NCBI RefSeq assembly: GCF_023278565.1
Contig: NC_064680.1
Span: forward strand, 4,402,001-4,466,000
Length of the DNA stretch: 64,000 bases
Origin: Colletotrichum lupini
Lineage: Eukaryota > Ascomycota > Sordariomycetes > Glomerellales > Glomerellaceae
Direction: 5' to 3'
Both the position numbers and the translations under genes were made by a program. The notes below the pieces were generated by a model that saw nothing but the letters and a program-made list of their open reading frames with translations, had not been told where the DNA came from and did not search any database. Below, piece by piece: positions 21,215-32,855 of this stretch (position 1 is the first letter of the stretch; each line of letters begins with the position of its first letter).

Positions 21215-23041
21215 CTAAGCGGGAGCACCCTCCTTCTTCTGACTGCGAAGGCCAGTTCTGGTTCCCGGCACTGCCGGCTTGACTGGTTTGGCAGTTCTCT
21301 TCTTCGGAGCTTTGACAGGCTTCTCCTCTACCTCCTTGATATCCTCCTTGGCGTCCTTCCTCACCGTCTTCCCATCGTTCTCTTTGGGGGGCTTCTCTGC
21401 TTTGCTCTTCGAGCCCTTGGGCTTGGTAGTCGTCTTCTTGGATGTGGAGGCAGTCTGTTGGGGCTTGGTGTCGGGCTTCTTGGCCGTCTTGACCTTCTTG
21501 TTGGGCCTCTTGTCAGACGAGTCGTCTTTATTCTTCTCTCCTTCATCTTCGCTGCCCTCTTCGACTTCCTCTTCTGCTTTGCGCTTATGGCCCTTGGGCG
21601 CAGTATCTGTCTCCTTGGGAAGGGGGGAAGGGCTCATGGGCTCGCAGCCGCCGTAAAGCGGAGCGTTTGGAGTCATCTCGGCTGGCCTATTGTCAGGAGA
21701 TTGGGTGTCCTCATCGCCTGAGTCCTTCTTTCTGGTGTCTTTGCCGCACGCTTCGAGATCCTCCTCCGTCTTGCGCTTCTGTGACTGCGGCGGGGTGGTA
21801 TTCTTCTTGGGTGCGGCCTTGGTTGTGCTGGCGGTATTCTTCTTCGCCGGCTGCTTTTTGGCCTTGCTAGTCGTCTTCTTCTGCTTCTTCGCTCCCCTGA
21901 CCTCGGCGTCCTTCTCGTCAGACTCCAAGTCCTCAGACTTTCTCTTGGAACCAATTGAAGGGGACATATCCGGGGGAGAGGCAGTATCCGCTGAGTAGCT
22001 GGAGCGACCACCCAAGGCTGGCTTGATACTCTTCACCGCATCGCTTATCTCGATGCTGGGAAGAGGAGCCGCCGAGCCCGTACGCGACGTGCGCGAGCTG
22101 CGGCTGCTTCGGGGGCCCCAGGCCCCGGGGAGACGGCTGGGACTCGTCGGTCCACTAAAGTACGACGAGTGTCCAGGCGGGAAAAGGCCGGGCAAGTTGG
22201 GAGGCTTCCCGATGACGTCCTCGATGGTGATCTCGACCTCTGCGAGGCGGCGCTCGTTTCTGGCGCTGCGGGAGTCGGTCACCTCTTGTTTTTCCTCGAG
22301 CTGGTCCTGCTGGTCTTGGAGCTTGTCCTGGCGCTTCTTCGTCTCGATGTTAGTTTCGCGGATTTCTTCCTTTAGGTCCTTGACTTGGGCTTCGATGTTG
22401 TTTTGCCACTGGAGGAGGTTTACCTGGGTCTTGTAGACGAGTTCCTCGCCCATGTCGAGGCGCGCTCTGAGGGCCTGGATCTGCTCGAGGCTGGAGTTGC
22501 GAGGGTGGAAGTCTACCAGGATTGGCTTTGATGATGTGCTGTTAAGGGACCTATGGGGTGAGGCCGTGAGATATCGCTTCTTGGATTGTTGGGCTTGGGC
22601 CGGGGGCGTTCCCTTGAGTTCGAGCTTCACCTTGGTAGGAGGCGAGCTGGGCGGAGTACTCTTGATGGAAGTCTCCTTTATGGGAGTCTTCTTGAGGGGA
22701 GTTTTCTTGACTGGAGTCGTGGATTTGGATGAAGCGGCGTACTCAGTCGGGGGTGTGCTTTCTGCTGGAGATGGGCTGGCAGCAACCCTTCTTTCTTGGT
22801 CCAAGAATGAGGAGTCGATGTCGTCTTCCTCCTCTTCGTCCTCTGAAGGTGAATATTCCACGATCCCATCTCCGGTCGGATCATACTCCGTGCTTGGGCT
22901 TCGGGAGATTTGAATCTGATACTGGCTGAAATTATCTCCAGTTGGGCCAGCGAGGGCGTTCCTTCCTCCTGAAAAACCAGTTTCCGAGGAGGAGCTCGGC
23001 GCCATGTTGGCTTCAGGCGCGATATATGATGAACTCGCCAT
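21215..23041 (-). CDS. Lys-rich, coiled-coil, probably nuclear protein
   Basis: This is a 608-aa single-exon protein of no family I recognise. An in-frame extension to 23377 exists, but it is translated from TG/CA repeat sequence and looks like leader. I chose the MASSSYIAPE start for that reason. Residues 1-100 are Ser-rich with an acidic patch (SEDEEEEDDID, about 66-76). Residues 105-130 carry TPxKKTPxKKTP repeats. Residues 180-270 form a predicted coiled coil (LEEIQALRARLD-like to ARNERRLAEVEITIEDV). The C-terminal half is Lys/Pro/Ala rich. In it a KRK-[S/T/A]-E block followed by acidic residues occurs three times, near 365, 421 and 485, and each block could be a nuclear localisation signal. 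The composition suggests a chromatin- or nucleolus-associated protein. That is inference. Confidence 0.7.
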   Translation of the reverse strand: MASSSYIAPEANMAPSSSSETGFSGGRNALAGPTGDNFSQYQIQISRSPSTEYDPTGDGIVEYSPSEDEEEEDDIDSSFLDQERRVAASPSPAESTPPTEYAASSKSTTPVKKTPLKKTPIKETSIKSTPPSSPPTKVKLELKGTPPAQAQQSKKRYLTASPHRSLNSTSSKPILVDFHPRNSSLEQIQALRARLDMGEELVYKTQVNLLQWQNNIEAQVKDLKEEIRETNIETKKRQDKLQDQQDQLEEKQEVTDSRSARNERRLAEVEITIEDVIGKPPNLPGLFPPGHSSYFSGPTSPSRLPGAWGPRSSRSSRTSRTGSAAPLPSIEISDAVKSIKPALGGRSSYSADTASPPDMSPSIGSKRKSEDLESDEKDAEVRGAKKQKKTTSKAKKQPAKKNTASTTKAAPKKNTTPPQSQKRKTEEDLEACGKDTRKKDSGDEDTQSPDNRPAEMTPNAPLYGGCEPMSPSPLPKETDTAPKGHKRKAEEEVEEGSEDEGEKNKDDSSDKRPNKKVKTAKKPDTKPQQTASTSKKTTTKPKGSKSKAEKPPKENDGKTVRKDAKEDIKEVEEKPVKAPKKRTAKPVKPAVPGTRTGLRSQKKEGAPA

Positions 23042-23704
23042 GATGTGGGAAGGATGAGTTTGAGTTTGAGTGAGATGATTTGGAGGAGATGTGAAGTAGA
23101 GAAAAGGACGATGTGGAATCTGAGTTTGGGGTGATTGCTGTGTAAGTGTGTGTATGTATGTATGTGTGTGTGGGTTTGCGCGGGTGAGTGTGTGTGTGTG
23201 TGTGTGGTGAGCGAGAAAGTTACGAGCCAACAGAAAGGAGACGGGACTCGACCAGACGGGTATTTGAAGAAGGCGCCTCACCACCCGGCCTGACCAGGCG
23301 TCCACTTGTTCAGGGTTTCCAAACATATTCTTCAAAGGGTTCCCGAGTTGTTTCTTCACCACAGTCAAAGGACACAAAGGCCTATTTTTATTTCACCGGC
23401 GGTAAAGATTCAACACAAGTTGTGGGATTTCATCAAAGGCATTGTCTCCCATCATTGTCTGATTGTTCTCAAGTCATCGAGTCTTTCTCACAATGCACGT
23501 AGCATATTTACAGTAATATCTTACACACAGTGAGAGAACTGAATTTGATCGATCACTTTGACTCGCAGACAACGCGACTTCCCCTTTTAGTTTCCTCCCC
23601 ATCGTGCCTTCCCTGACCGGCTTCCAGACTTAGATCAGAATTTTTCAACCAAACCCAATGCCTCGTCTCATTTCACCAAAGATGGTTCTACCAGCATTGA
23701 ACAT
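23042..23704. other. Intergenic with TG-rich microsatellite
   Basis: This is the promoter/leader side of the Lys-rich protein. A TG/TATG-rich stretch lies at about 23140-23206, including an uninterrupted (GT)n run near 23188-23206. I see nothing coding. Confidence 0.6.
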
Positions 23705-25317
23705 TTACTGGACAGGCTTGACAACCATAAGATCGATCAATGAATAAGCAATCTCGGCCGCGGCGAGAACAGTGGTTTCCCCGTTATTATCGTACGCGGG
23801 CGCGACCTCAACTACGTCAGCACCCACAATGGAGAGTCCCTCGAGGCCATCGAGTATGGTTAGAAGCTCCCTCGTAGACCAGCCACCAGGCTCGGCAGTG
23901 CCAGTTGCTATGAAAGTCAGCTCCCTTCCTGCAGCCTTTCTAAACTACTCACCAGGCGCAAAAGCCGGATCAAGCACGTCAATATCAACGCTGATGTATA
24001 CTCGAGAGTCGCCGACTCGCTCCTTAAGCTTCGAGATGACTCCTTTGGCTCCAAGCTTATCCAAGTCGCGTGCGGTGACAATCTCGAAACCACATCGGAC
24101 GTCATTGCGCAGGTCACCCTTTCTTCGGATCAACGGGGCTCTGATACCCGCGTGGATCGAGGTATTCAAGATCAGATTCTGGGCCATTTAGCTTCTCGTG
24201 AGGGGGATACCGACGGGCTTGGCCAGACATACTTCTTCGTGGGCAATATGAAGGAATGTTCCATGGTTGAGGCCTCTATTATCGGTCAAAATGTGCCAGT
24301 GAGCGTGAGCGTATTGTTGTCTTCACTTACGCGTAGTCGGAGATTCCACCACCTGAAGCGCGAAAAGGCGATCCGTATTAACTTGGGGAGCATCGGCAAT
24401 CTTTAGTGGATGACTTACCCAAGACCAATGGATCCCAAGTGTCTTTCTGGATGATAAGCTAGGTACGAAGATCTCCTGACGGAAAGTACTGACCGATGTG
24501 ACTGTCAAAGTGAATGACTGAAACGGGACCCCATCTCTGGTAGGTCGACCGCAAAGCAGACAGGGTCGTCGTGTGGTCTCCTCCAAGCGTGAGTATTCTA
24601 GGCGTGGTTGATACCGACGAGTTCGCTGCTGGTCTCCCAGAAATGACCTTTCGCTCCTTCATCAGCTCATGGTCCAAGAGATGGCCCAGCAGAACATCAC
24701 TCAACGGTGTGGGCTTTGTCTAAAAGCTTAAGAGAAGCCGTGTTGTCCAGCCAAGTCAGGCGGGCATCGCCGCAGTCTACAATTGTCGCCCAGTCTTGCA
24801 GAGGGTTTCTTCCTGGTGGACATTTCTCGTCAGATGAAGACATCTATCAATACGAGGCCCATGCAGAAGAGTTACCCGTGTACACGCTCCATTCTCCCGG
24901 CGACTGTCTTTGACTGCCGCTTCGAATGGCAGGTGGACCAAAGCGAGCTCCCGGCCGGCCAGTGGTAGTCTACTCTGGAGGTCAAATGATGGCTCTACAA
25001 AGTATATAGAAGCGAGCTGTAGTTACCGTGTCGTGTGACGCACCAAAGACCGCAATGTCATACTTATGACCCTCCGCATTTTCGTCAGAGAAGCAATCTA
25101 CGAAGGGCAAGTTGGCAAAAGTTCTCAGCCCGGCAAACGATGTAGCGCCATAGATATTCAGATCATCGTCATTCTCTGCGCTTAATGGCACTTGATGACC
25201 ATGAGATAACTGGATGTTGTCAAATGCTTGGTGGGGGACTTTCCAAGTAGCCCCGCCATGGACATGGAGGAACAGGAGGGAAATAGGAAAAAACGATGAA
25301 GTATACATCGTTGTCAT
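23705..25317 (-). CDS. Ureohydrolase (agmatinase/arginase family), probable signal peptide
   Basis: This is a binuclear-manganese ureohydrolase that cleaves guanidino compounds such as agmatine to urea plus an amine. Nine exons fit in frame: 25317-25027, 24969-24876, 24812-24706, 24647-24494, 24442-24419, 24352-24331, 24275-24233, 24178-23953 and 23907-23705 (387 aa). Metal-ligand motifs are complete: LGGDHT, the D-x-H-x-D of HFDSHID (across an intron), and SVDIDVLDPAFAPATGTAEPGGW. The GRPGARFGP and GGGISDYAG blocks fit fungal agmatinases. The N-terminus (about residues 1-25, with a SFFPISLLFLHVHG core) looks like a secretory signal, unusual for a family that is mostly cytosolic or mitochondrial. 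Two micro-exons of 24 and 22 nt make the model intron-dense. The 58-nt intron at 24648-24705 has a weak GTTGAG donor, so exon 3/4 is the least certain join. Confidence 0.88.
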
Positions 25318-25899
25318 GAAAATACAATCGCTTTATTGGCTTTGCAATTGACGAGACGGCAGCATGAAAGAATTATTTCATGTTTCCTCAGAGGAACAAG
25401 GAAAGTGTTTTCGTGCCTCTCTTCAAAAGGCAGGTCGACGTCATAGTCTTATTGGCCTCGTTCCCCTGTGCCTTATCGCGACCCCTCACTGAAGCTCCCT
25501 CAACATCAGCCACATGTTCGTGTAAGTGGAGGTGTGGCTTGAACACTGAGAACCATCCTTCCCTTTATGAAGTCGAATTTGAAGGGAAGGCACGACACCG
25601 GTGATAAACTGGAATGCTCCTTCTCAGAAACATCACGCCGCTCAGGTACCTCGTCTTGCGCAGAGGCCATGGACGGGAGCCTGAGGTGCCCGGCGCAACT
25701 GCAAGCTGCTGCAACTCGAACCTCCCTCTAACATCATCCATCTTTATTGCCGTGCCCTCAATCATCAACATTGGCATCGGGCATCAGTCACTCTCGTCGC
25801 ATCCTATCCTTCTTCTGTTGCCAGGCCATAATCAATCCAGACCCTCTTCATAAGCCTGCCATTGAGTATCTTTAGCATCGAAACACATTTCTATCCCTC
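25318..25899. promoter_or_regulatory. Intergenic between divergent ureohydrolase and DUF3176 genes
   Basis: I see no coding signal. It should carry both promoters. No operator was recognised. Confidence 0.45.
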
Positions 25900-27850
25900 A
25901 TGTCGAACGGCATACCCTCATCTCGATCCTCGGCCACGAGCTCACGCTCATGTAAGGCCCTCAGAAAGCGAGTCAAATGTCAGCAGATTGAACACGACGG
26001 CGCGGTTGACGATGACGATAACACGGAAGAAGGACCCCCGCGGCCCCTCCCCAAGAGTGACTACAAGTCCATGTACAAATGGTGGAATGACGAATACCGC
26101 CTGGCTGCGGTCTGCGCCGTCGGGGCCATCGTCCTCGGCATCATCTTCAAGCACTACGACCGGCAGCCAATCCCCCAACTGATGAATGGCGACCTCGACT
26201 TCGATGTCATCATTGTAGCCATGTTCACTTGCGTCCGCGTAGCCATGAGCGGAATTGTCGAGACCTCCATTAGCCAATCTGCCTGGATCTGGGTATCTGA
26301 GGCCCGGCAACGTCGCACCAATAACAGTCGAGCCAGGTTGGAAGACTTCAAGATATACGACGAGGCTTCGCGCGGGCTTTGGGGCAGCTTGTATCTCTTG
26401 TGGCGACTGAGAGGAAGGTAGCGCCGTGAAGCCCCTGTTCTCTTTTGCCCGGGATATTGTGCTAACTGATGGCGTGCCAGACATCTTGCTTGTATTGGCG
26501 CCTTGATTGTCATTCTTGTCCACGGACTCGAGGCATCCTCCCAGCAGCTCTACCGGTACGAGGGCCAGCCACGACAAAGCCTTGATAAACCCGAAGTCGC
26601 AGCGCCAGAGAGAAGCGATTTATAGGACTACACTGTCTCTCGGGGCCTTGACCCGCGTGAGTGATGATGCGTCACCTGTCATATGTATCACTTACTAACA
26701 CGTAGCAGTACCGGCTCTCAATGTGTCCACCAAAGCAGCCGTATACAGCGGTATCCTATCCGTGGATGTCAAGAACCTGGATCTCGAATGCTCCGGTGTC
26801 AACTGCACGTGGCCCATCGTGCCAACGCTGGCAGTTTGCGGCGAGTGCAACCCCCTAGACATAAGGACTATATGTATCGACAAATCGCAAACGTGCCGGT
26901 ACAGCTTGCCCAGAGGCACATCAGTGGAAATCAGCCGAAATGCACCGACCACGGAGCGATTCAAGACATCAGCCTCGGAGGGCATCATGCACCGAATGAA
27001 CTCGACGACGCAAACATATATATCCGTCTTCGACGTCCTGTGGGTCAGGAAAAGCAAGCGAGAGACGAAAAGTATTGCTCAGGAATGCGCCTTGTGGTTC
27101 TGCATGAAGAGCTTTAACTTTACGATCACCGAAAGCCAGCTTAAGCAAAAGCTTACCATGAGCTGGAACACAACGCGGTTTGAATTGGGCAACAGCGCGC
27201 ACGGCGACGAGTACGTCTTCGTCGATATCCCAGCAAAAGACATGAACGTTGCGCCAGAGTCCAGGTACAGTATTTCCAAAAAAGCGCTGGCTGCATTGCG
27301 GAGGTTCGTCGACCCGCTTGTCGAAACCACGTACGAGAAACAATACACGATCATCAACTTTTCGTCAGATTGGGCCGAAGGGATCTACAACGCGAGAGAA
27401 AAACTACCGGAATGGATTGGCCGATTTAGCATCAGTCTGACGAATGAGGTGCGGCTCCACGGCGAGATTCGGGACAAGGACCGACATCGATATACCGGAC
27501 GAGCGTATGAGATGGTGCAGGTCATTATGGTAGACTGGCTGTGGATGCTGTTCCCAACAGGCCTAATCATTATCAGCATCTACTACCTCTTGCATACTAT
27601 CATCAGAGGCGCTCGCGACGGCATATCGGTGTGGAAAAGCGACTCGTTGCCGATGCTCTTCTGTCGGATTGATGCCTCGATTCTCGCAAAGGTCGGCGAT
27701 GGTATGGATGTGCCCAACGGACTGGATGTAGCTGTCGGTAATGTCAATGTTTGCTTACTTAGGGAAGATGATGGCGACTGGGTGTTCAAGCCAATCGAGA
27801 GCGAGGAGTCGTCTTCTTCGTCGTCGTCGTCCGAATTTGATTCTGACTGA
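25900..27850 (+). pseudogene. DUF3176-type membrane protein with in-frame stop
   Basis: Exons 25900-26417, 26481-26656 and 26709-27850 join in phase over 63- and 52-bp GT-AG introns and give 612 codons. A TAG at 26623-26625 (codon 221) interrupts them. Around it the frame reads APERSDL-stop-DYTVS, where a Trp (TGG) would fit. No alternative intron I tried removes the TAG and keeps the downstream frame. The protein has a cytosolic N-terminus, two hydrophobic segments near residues 70-110 and another after LWRLRGRHLACIGALIVIL. A Cys-containing extracellular-type domain follows (DLECSGVNCTWPIVPTLAVCGEC), then a last membrane segment (WLWMLFPTGLIIISIYYLL) and an acidic, Ser-rich tail. This is the layout of the fungal DUF3176 family, whose function is unknown. 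It is either a recent pseudogene or a sequence error. Confidence 0.7.
26623..26625 (+). other. In-frame premature TAG in the DUF3176 gene
   Basis: This is a single stop codon within otherwise phase-consistent exon 2. A change from TGG by one G-to-A transition would explain it. Confidence 0.6.
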
Positions 27851-28856
27851 GAGGCATCGTGGCGGTTCTAGTCAGAAGTCAGAATCAGTGGTGGTACGCA
27901 TTGATACGATACATCATCTCATCCTACAAGCTCCGTCAATGAACAAGGGCAATTGACGTAAAAGGGTGTCAGTCTGCGAGGTGTGTCCTCTCTTTAATTC
28001 CGCGTTCAGTGGTCCCTGACATGGCTGGGCGGAAGACCTCCGAAAGCTCGGGGTCTCGCTGTTCATGATGACGCTAATGACTCGACCCCAGCCGTCAGTC
28101 GGGGAATAGGTTCGTCATGTTTGATTGGTCTGCATCGCCGAGCTCTTGTGGAGTTCTGTGTGAAGTCGCCGCGGCGACTCGGCAGAGGTGTTCGGCAAAG
28201 GAGTTCCTTGAAATTGACTGACTCTCATTTGCTATGTCAAATTCAACCCTCCACTTTGCAGTTTCGCAGTCCTCGGCCCCAAGTTCTAGCCCCATGTCCA
28301 AGGTAAAGCACTACCTGTTCGGCATGCACTTCGCTAGGAGGGTGAGCGGATTACAGATCATTAGTGTTTGTGCCAAGTCGGCGGAAGAGACGAGTCAGAG
28401 TACGAGAATGAGAGAGGGAGGGAGCGAGAGAAAGGACCAATTCCGATCATTCCGATACAAACCCGGCTCCAGGCTTGGACGATAGCTTCCCCTGGTCACA
28501 GCTTCGGCCCTGTAGGATGCCAACTCAGGCTCGACCTCCGTGTCTTCGTGTCCACCACCATGCCGTCCCCAGACATCTAGCGTCAAAGGATCGTCGACGG
28601 CTCCAGACCCCAGAATTTCGACTCCAGAGTTGCCATGCAAGCCTTTCCCCTCTTCCCCACACCCCGCAAAGTGTTCCCGTCTTCCGTCTTCGGTCAAGTC
28701 GCTGAGTCCAGGTCTGGGAATCTCAACATTTTCAACTCTTTTTTCGCGTCATCTGGTCCCGTACTCAGTCTTCGTAGACGAGCTTCTCCTCGCTCCAATC
28801 CCTTATCTTGCGGATCCCAGCGAAGAACCCTTCTTGCGCGATCCAAAGTCTAGATA
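27851..28856. other. Intergenic / leader of Zn2Cys6 gene
   Basis: I see no supported gene. The sequence from about 28560 to the next start is pyrimidine-rich and probably 5' leader. Confidence 0.5.
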
Positions 28857-31845
28857 ATGGCATCTGAGACCACACCTCCCGAAGTCTCCAAGCCCAAGTC
28901 GCAAACCAAAGTCCGCAAGCGCGCACCAAAAGCCTGTCTATCATGTCGCGCACGCAAAGTGAGATGCGACGTGTCTCAACGAGGTCGCCCATGCATGAAC
29001 TGCTATCTCGACAGTGAGAACTGTGTAGTTACTGGGCGCGCGTCACGTTTGTAAGTAGCTGTGTTCTTGTTCCTCACTGTTGGTAATACTAACCCAGCGA
29101 ACAGTCGAAGAGCGCAACAAAGAGATGGCGTCGACAATGCGGAAGGCGCATATCCGCAGTACGACGCAGAGGCCGGCGAGCAACTTCTTGTCGTAGATCC
29201 CATCACAGCAACGAGTGACGACTCTCGGCCGGTTCCCTCAAACGAATCAGACGCCCAGCCCCAAACCTGCAACCATTCACACGGCGACGACATGACAATA
29301 CCAACAGTCACCGAAAGACCAAAGAGCCCGGTGGTTAATGATAGCCATGCCCAGAATGAGCAACCAAAGCCAAGCCGTCACCACGCCAGGCCTTCAGTAG
29401 CATCAACGAGCACGTACGAAGCTTATCCTTCCAATTCTCTGCCCTTGAACAATCAGCCATTTACGACGCCATATACCGCTGGCCAACAGAACACAATGGG
29501 GATAGACGTAACATACTCCTTTTACCCATTCTTGACATTGGGCAATCTTCACGGAATACCACCACAGGATGTGAACTATTTGGAGCTCCAGGGATGTCTT
29601 AGGGTGCCAACACGCGCCATACTCGACGAGTTTGTTCAGCAATACTTCCTGCATGTTCACCCATTGCTGCCAATGATCCATGAGGGCGACTTTTGGGATC
29701 TCTACTGCGTGAATCCTACCAGTTACGTACCTGGCGAAAAGCTCTCACTGCTTGTCTTCCAGGCAATGCTGTTCGCTTGTTGCAACGTACGTTATCCCCA
29801 TCCAATCTCACGGCTTTTCAGGGCGCAATTCTAACATCAACTAGTTCGTCTCCCGCCAGACCATTAAGACCCTTGGCTTTCCGACCGTTCGAGCCTGTCG
29901 CGCCGCTTTTTATAGACGTGCCAAGCTTCTTTACGACCTCGAATCCGAATCGTCACCCCTCGCAATTTCACAGGCTTCCCTCCTCCTCTCCTTCTGGTCT
30001 TCGCCTACCTCCCCGGCATTCCGCAAATCAAATACAGCCTGGCTCTCCATCGCGATTCAAAATGCGAAAATGGTCGAAGCCCATCACTACGCCACGCGCA
30101 CGGCATCTCCCAAGAAGCGCAACCTCCTCAAGCGTCTCTGGTGGTGCTGTATCATTCGCGATCGAATTGTCGGCCTAGGTCTCCGCCGCAGTCTGCAGAT
30201 CACGCGGAGTCATTTCACTTTTGATGCGAATGAAAGTCTTGGGTATTCAGACTTGGCTGATGAGATTGAGAGGAGCAGGGTGTATAACCCAGGCACAAAA
30301 CGGTGCTTGGCTGAGATCTTGGAGCAACTGGTGGAGCTGTGCGTTGTGCTGACCGATATCCTGATCCTGGTTTTCCCGCTAGACGACAGGCCGGGTTGGG
30401 GCAGAGAGATGCGAGCCGAAGAACAGGACAAGGTGCGAGTATGTAAAGTTGCGCTACAGAGATGGTATAAGGGTGTGACGATGCGGTTTCCCGTGTTTGG
30501 TGGCGGTTCCGTCGCGAGGATGAAGGCACCAGGGAACGAGTTCCAACACGACTCAGTGATATTGTACACCAATTTGATGTACATGTACTATCAGTAAGTT
30601 CTTATGTGGATTCAACCTACTGACAATTACTAACATGCGCTCAGTTCCTCTCGAGTGGTTCTCAGTCACCACGAAGTCCTGCACCTCGCCATCACCGCCG
30701 CAGCGCCATCTTTCAACGCAATCCCGACATCCGATCTCATCATCATCGGAGAGAACCGACACGAGCTTCAGGATGCCGCTTCCGGGGTAACAGAGTGTCT
30801 CAAGGAACTCATCCACCTTCGACTCGCACGCTGGCTGCCCATCAGTGCCGTAGCCTGTACCGCTTTGCCGCTGGTCCTGCACATCCTTGACGTGAAGCTA
30901 TCGGCATCCTCACGATCCTTCGACCCCAACACACAATCGGCGCTTAAGCAACATCGCCTCAACATTCTCATAGAAGCTATGAAAACCTACCAACCACAAT
31001 ACGACGGCGTCGACTGGGTCAGCGAGACGATTCGACACATTGTTAATCTAGCGCAAATTGAATCGCCAGCACCAGGGGATTCCGCAAACGCAACCCCCGG
31101 CGGCGCAGTCATCGCAGACTGGACCGACATCCTCGCCTCCCAGCCAAGCTCCTATCTCCGCCTAGCCCTGACGATGGACCTCTCCCTCAGCAAAGGACGG
31201 CTGCCCGAAGACGGAGACTTCCCAGTTAGCCTCCGAGGTCTCTTCACGGGCGGCTTCAATCCGCTCAAGGCGCTCCTCGAACGCAAGAGGAACGAAAGTA
31301 GGGACGCCAGCAGGGATACGAGCGGAGGGTCCTCCGAGCCTGCAGAGCACGCCACGGATCGCATGACGGACTTTGACGCCGCAGCAATGCGAGTAAACCT
31401 GTTCCGAATGCAGCCGCCGGGCACCGTGACAGCCATCCCGTCAGACGAGGACTCCACCTCGCCGACATCAGCGGGCAGCCACAGCCAGGACAGCGTCACG
31501 GACGACACATCACCGCGCACCGGGGCGGAATACCAAAGCAGCTGCGACGTCAACATGGCAGATCGCCCGCCGTCGGAGGGCATCGACGGTCTGGCTGCCG
31601 AGGTTCTTGCCGCGTTTCCGCTAGATGATCAGTCTGCGAACGTAGCTGCGGGCGACTTTGATGGCATGTACTTTGACGGGATGCCGGGGCATGACGGGCC
31701 CGGCGGGTGGATCGAGACGGCGTGGAATGAGCTTACGCAGCATTCCGCTGCACCTGGGTCTGGCGAGGATCGCGGGGACAGGGATACGGCAAGAGTGCTG
31801 CTTGATGCGTTGAGGGAAGGGGAGCTGGCGGAGTGTGCCGCTTGA
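28857..31845 (+). CDS. Zn2Cys6 transcription factor (cutinase-factor-like)
   Basis: This is a fungus-specific binuclear zinc-cluster regulator in the nucleus. Exons are 28857-29050, 29105-29786, 29845-30593 and 30645-31845, with 54-, 58- and 51-bp introns, giving 941 aa. The six cysteines are at about residues 27-56 in CLSCRARKVRCD...GRPCMNCYLDSENC, preceded by a basic stretch (KVRKRAPKA). The middle homology (fungal_trans) region spans roughly residues 190-600. It includes FLHVHPLLPMIHEGDFW, SLLLSFWSS and RLWWCCIIRDRIVGLGLRR. The C-terminus is acidic and Ser/Thr/Gly-rich, consistent with an activation domain. The wording of the zinc cluster and of the WWCCIIRDR block resembles cutinase transcription factor 1-type regulators of fatty-acid or cutin use. 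Its targets cannot be read here. Confidence 0.92.
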
Positions 31846-32855
31846 CATATGTATGAATGTAAGGGTAAAATGATGACTTGACGACTTTATGTACACAGGG
31901 AGGGGTATACTCACTCTCGGCCTCCTGCGTAGATAGTCAGTGGGCTATCGGTATAATACTTGAGATTTGTTTTCTGGTAACTCGGCTCTCTTGACGGTTC
32001 AGATTCAATAATGGCTTCAGCTTCTGTGACCCCCGTTCCTGCGATATAGTTTCCAGCTGTTTGAGACGACCGCTCCCCGTCGTCGTCGTCTATCTAGCCT
32101 GACACCATGATCATTCTTCCAACGCTCGGGATTGTCCAGGGGCCAAAATCGGAAGTCGAAGTCCGAGAACGCAACGTGGATTGCTCTCCCCCGCACGATG
32201 CATCTTTTTACACTTGGGGTACATGAACCCCTAGATTCTCCAAGTCCGCTGCATTCACCCTGGCGTGCCCTCTGCCCCCCCCCCCCCCCCCGGCCAAGGA
32301 TTTCGTTTAAGGTTGAGCGGGGGTGGTACTGTCGATCTTCGGTCGTCGGCAGAGAACCACGGCGAAGTGGATGTGCCGGGAACATGAGGCTCCGTGTCTC
32401 GGTATGCCGGTGTTGACCGTCACTACCGTGTGAATTCAAATGATGAAGCCGGTGTTCAATCTCGCATGGACTTATTGACTTCTACTGCGGTCAAGAACAA
32501 ATCTGTTTGACCCAAAAGGGCTTGGGGGTTGGGGGGTTTGTGTTGTGGCTATATGAAGAGCGCTGGAGGTGTATCGCGTGTATCGTCAACAACCCGAACA
32601 TTCAGGCTCCGGCTGGATTTCATAGAATGGGATTAAATGATATACCTTGATCAGATGCTAAAGCACTCTGGAATGGAAGGTGCTGATTGCTACACCATGT
32701 CCTGCTCATGCAGTGACGACCCAGCACCTGTCTCAACATTTGGCAGGTATCATGTATCATCCGCTGCCAACGACCCGTCTCCTCCACACTTGAGAAACAA
32801 CCGACTCTTCACATAACATCCTACAAATCCTACACCATCAAACCATCCGTCAGCC
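31846..32855. other. Intergenic with a poly(C) run
   Basis: I see no supported gene. A run of 17 C occupies 32275-32291. The segment just before 32856 is CA/CT-rich, as expected for a leader. Confidence 0.5.
32275..32291 (+). repeat. C17 homopolymer
   Basis: Uninterrupted run of C in the intergenic region upstream of the Pmp3-like gene. Confidence 0.9.

Noticed and set aside
23042..23377. Upstream in-frame extension of the Lys-rich protein
   Set aside because: It would translate a TG/CA microsatellite as HTHTHTLT. An internal Met gives a natural start.
26554..26623. 70-nt GTACGA...TAG intron that would bypass the DUF3176 stop
   Set aside because: Its ends look acceptable, but it puts the following exon in a frame that cannot join the rest of the gene at 26709.
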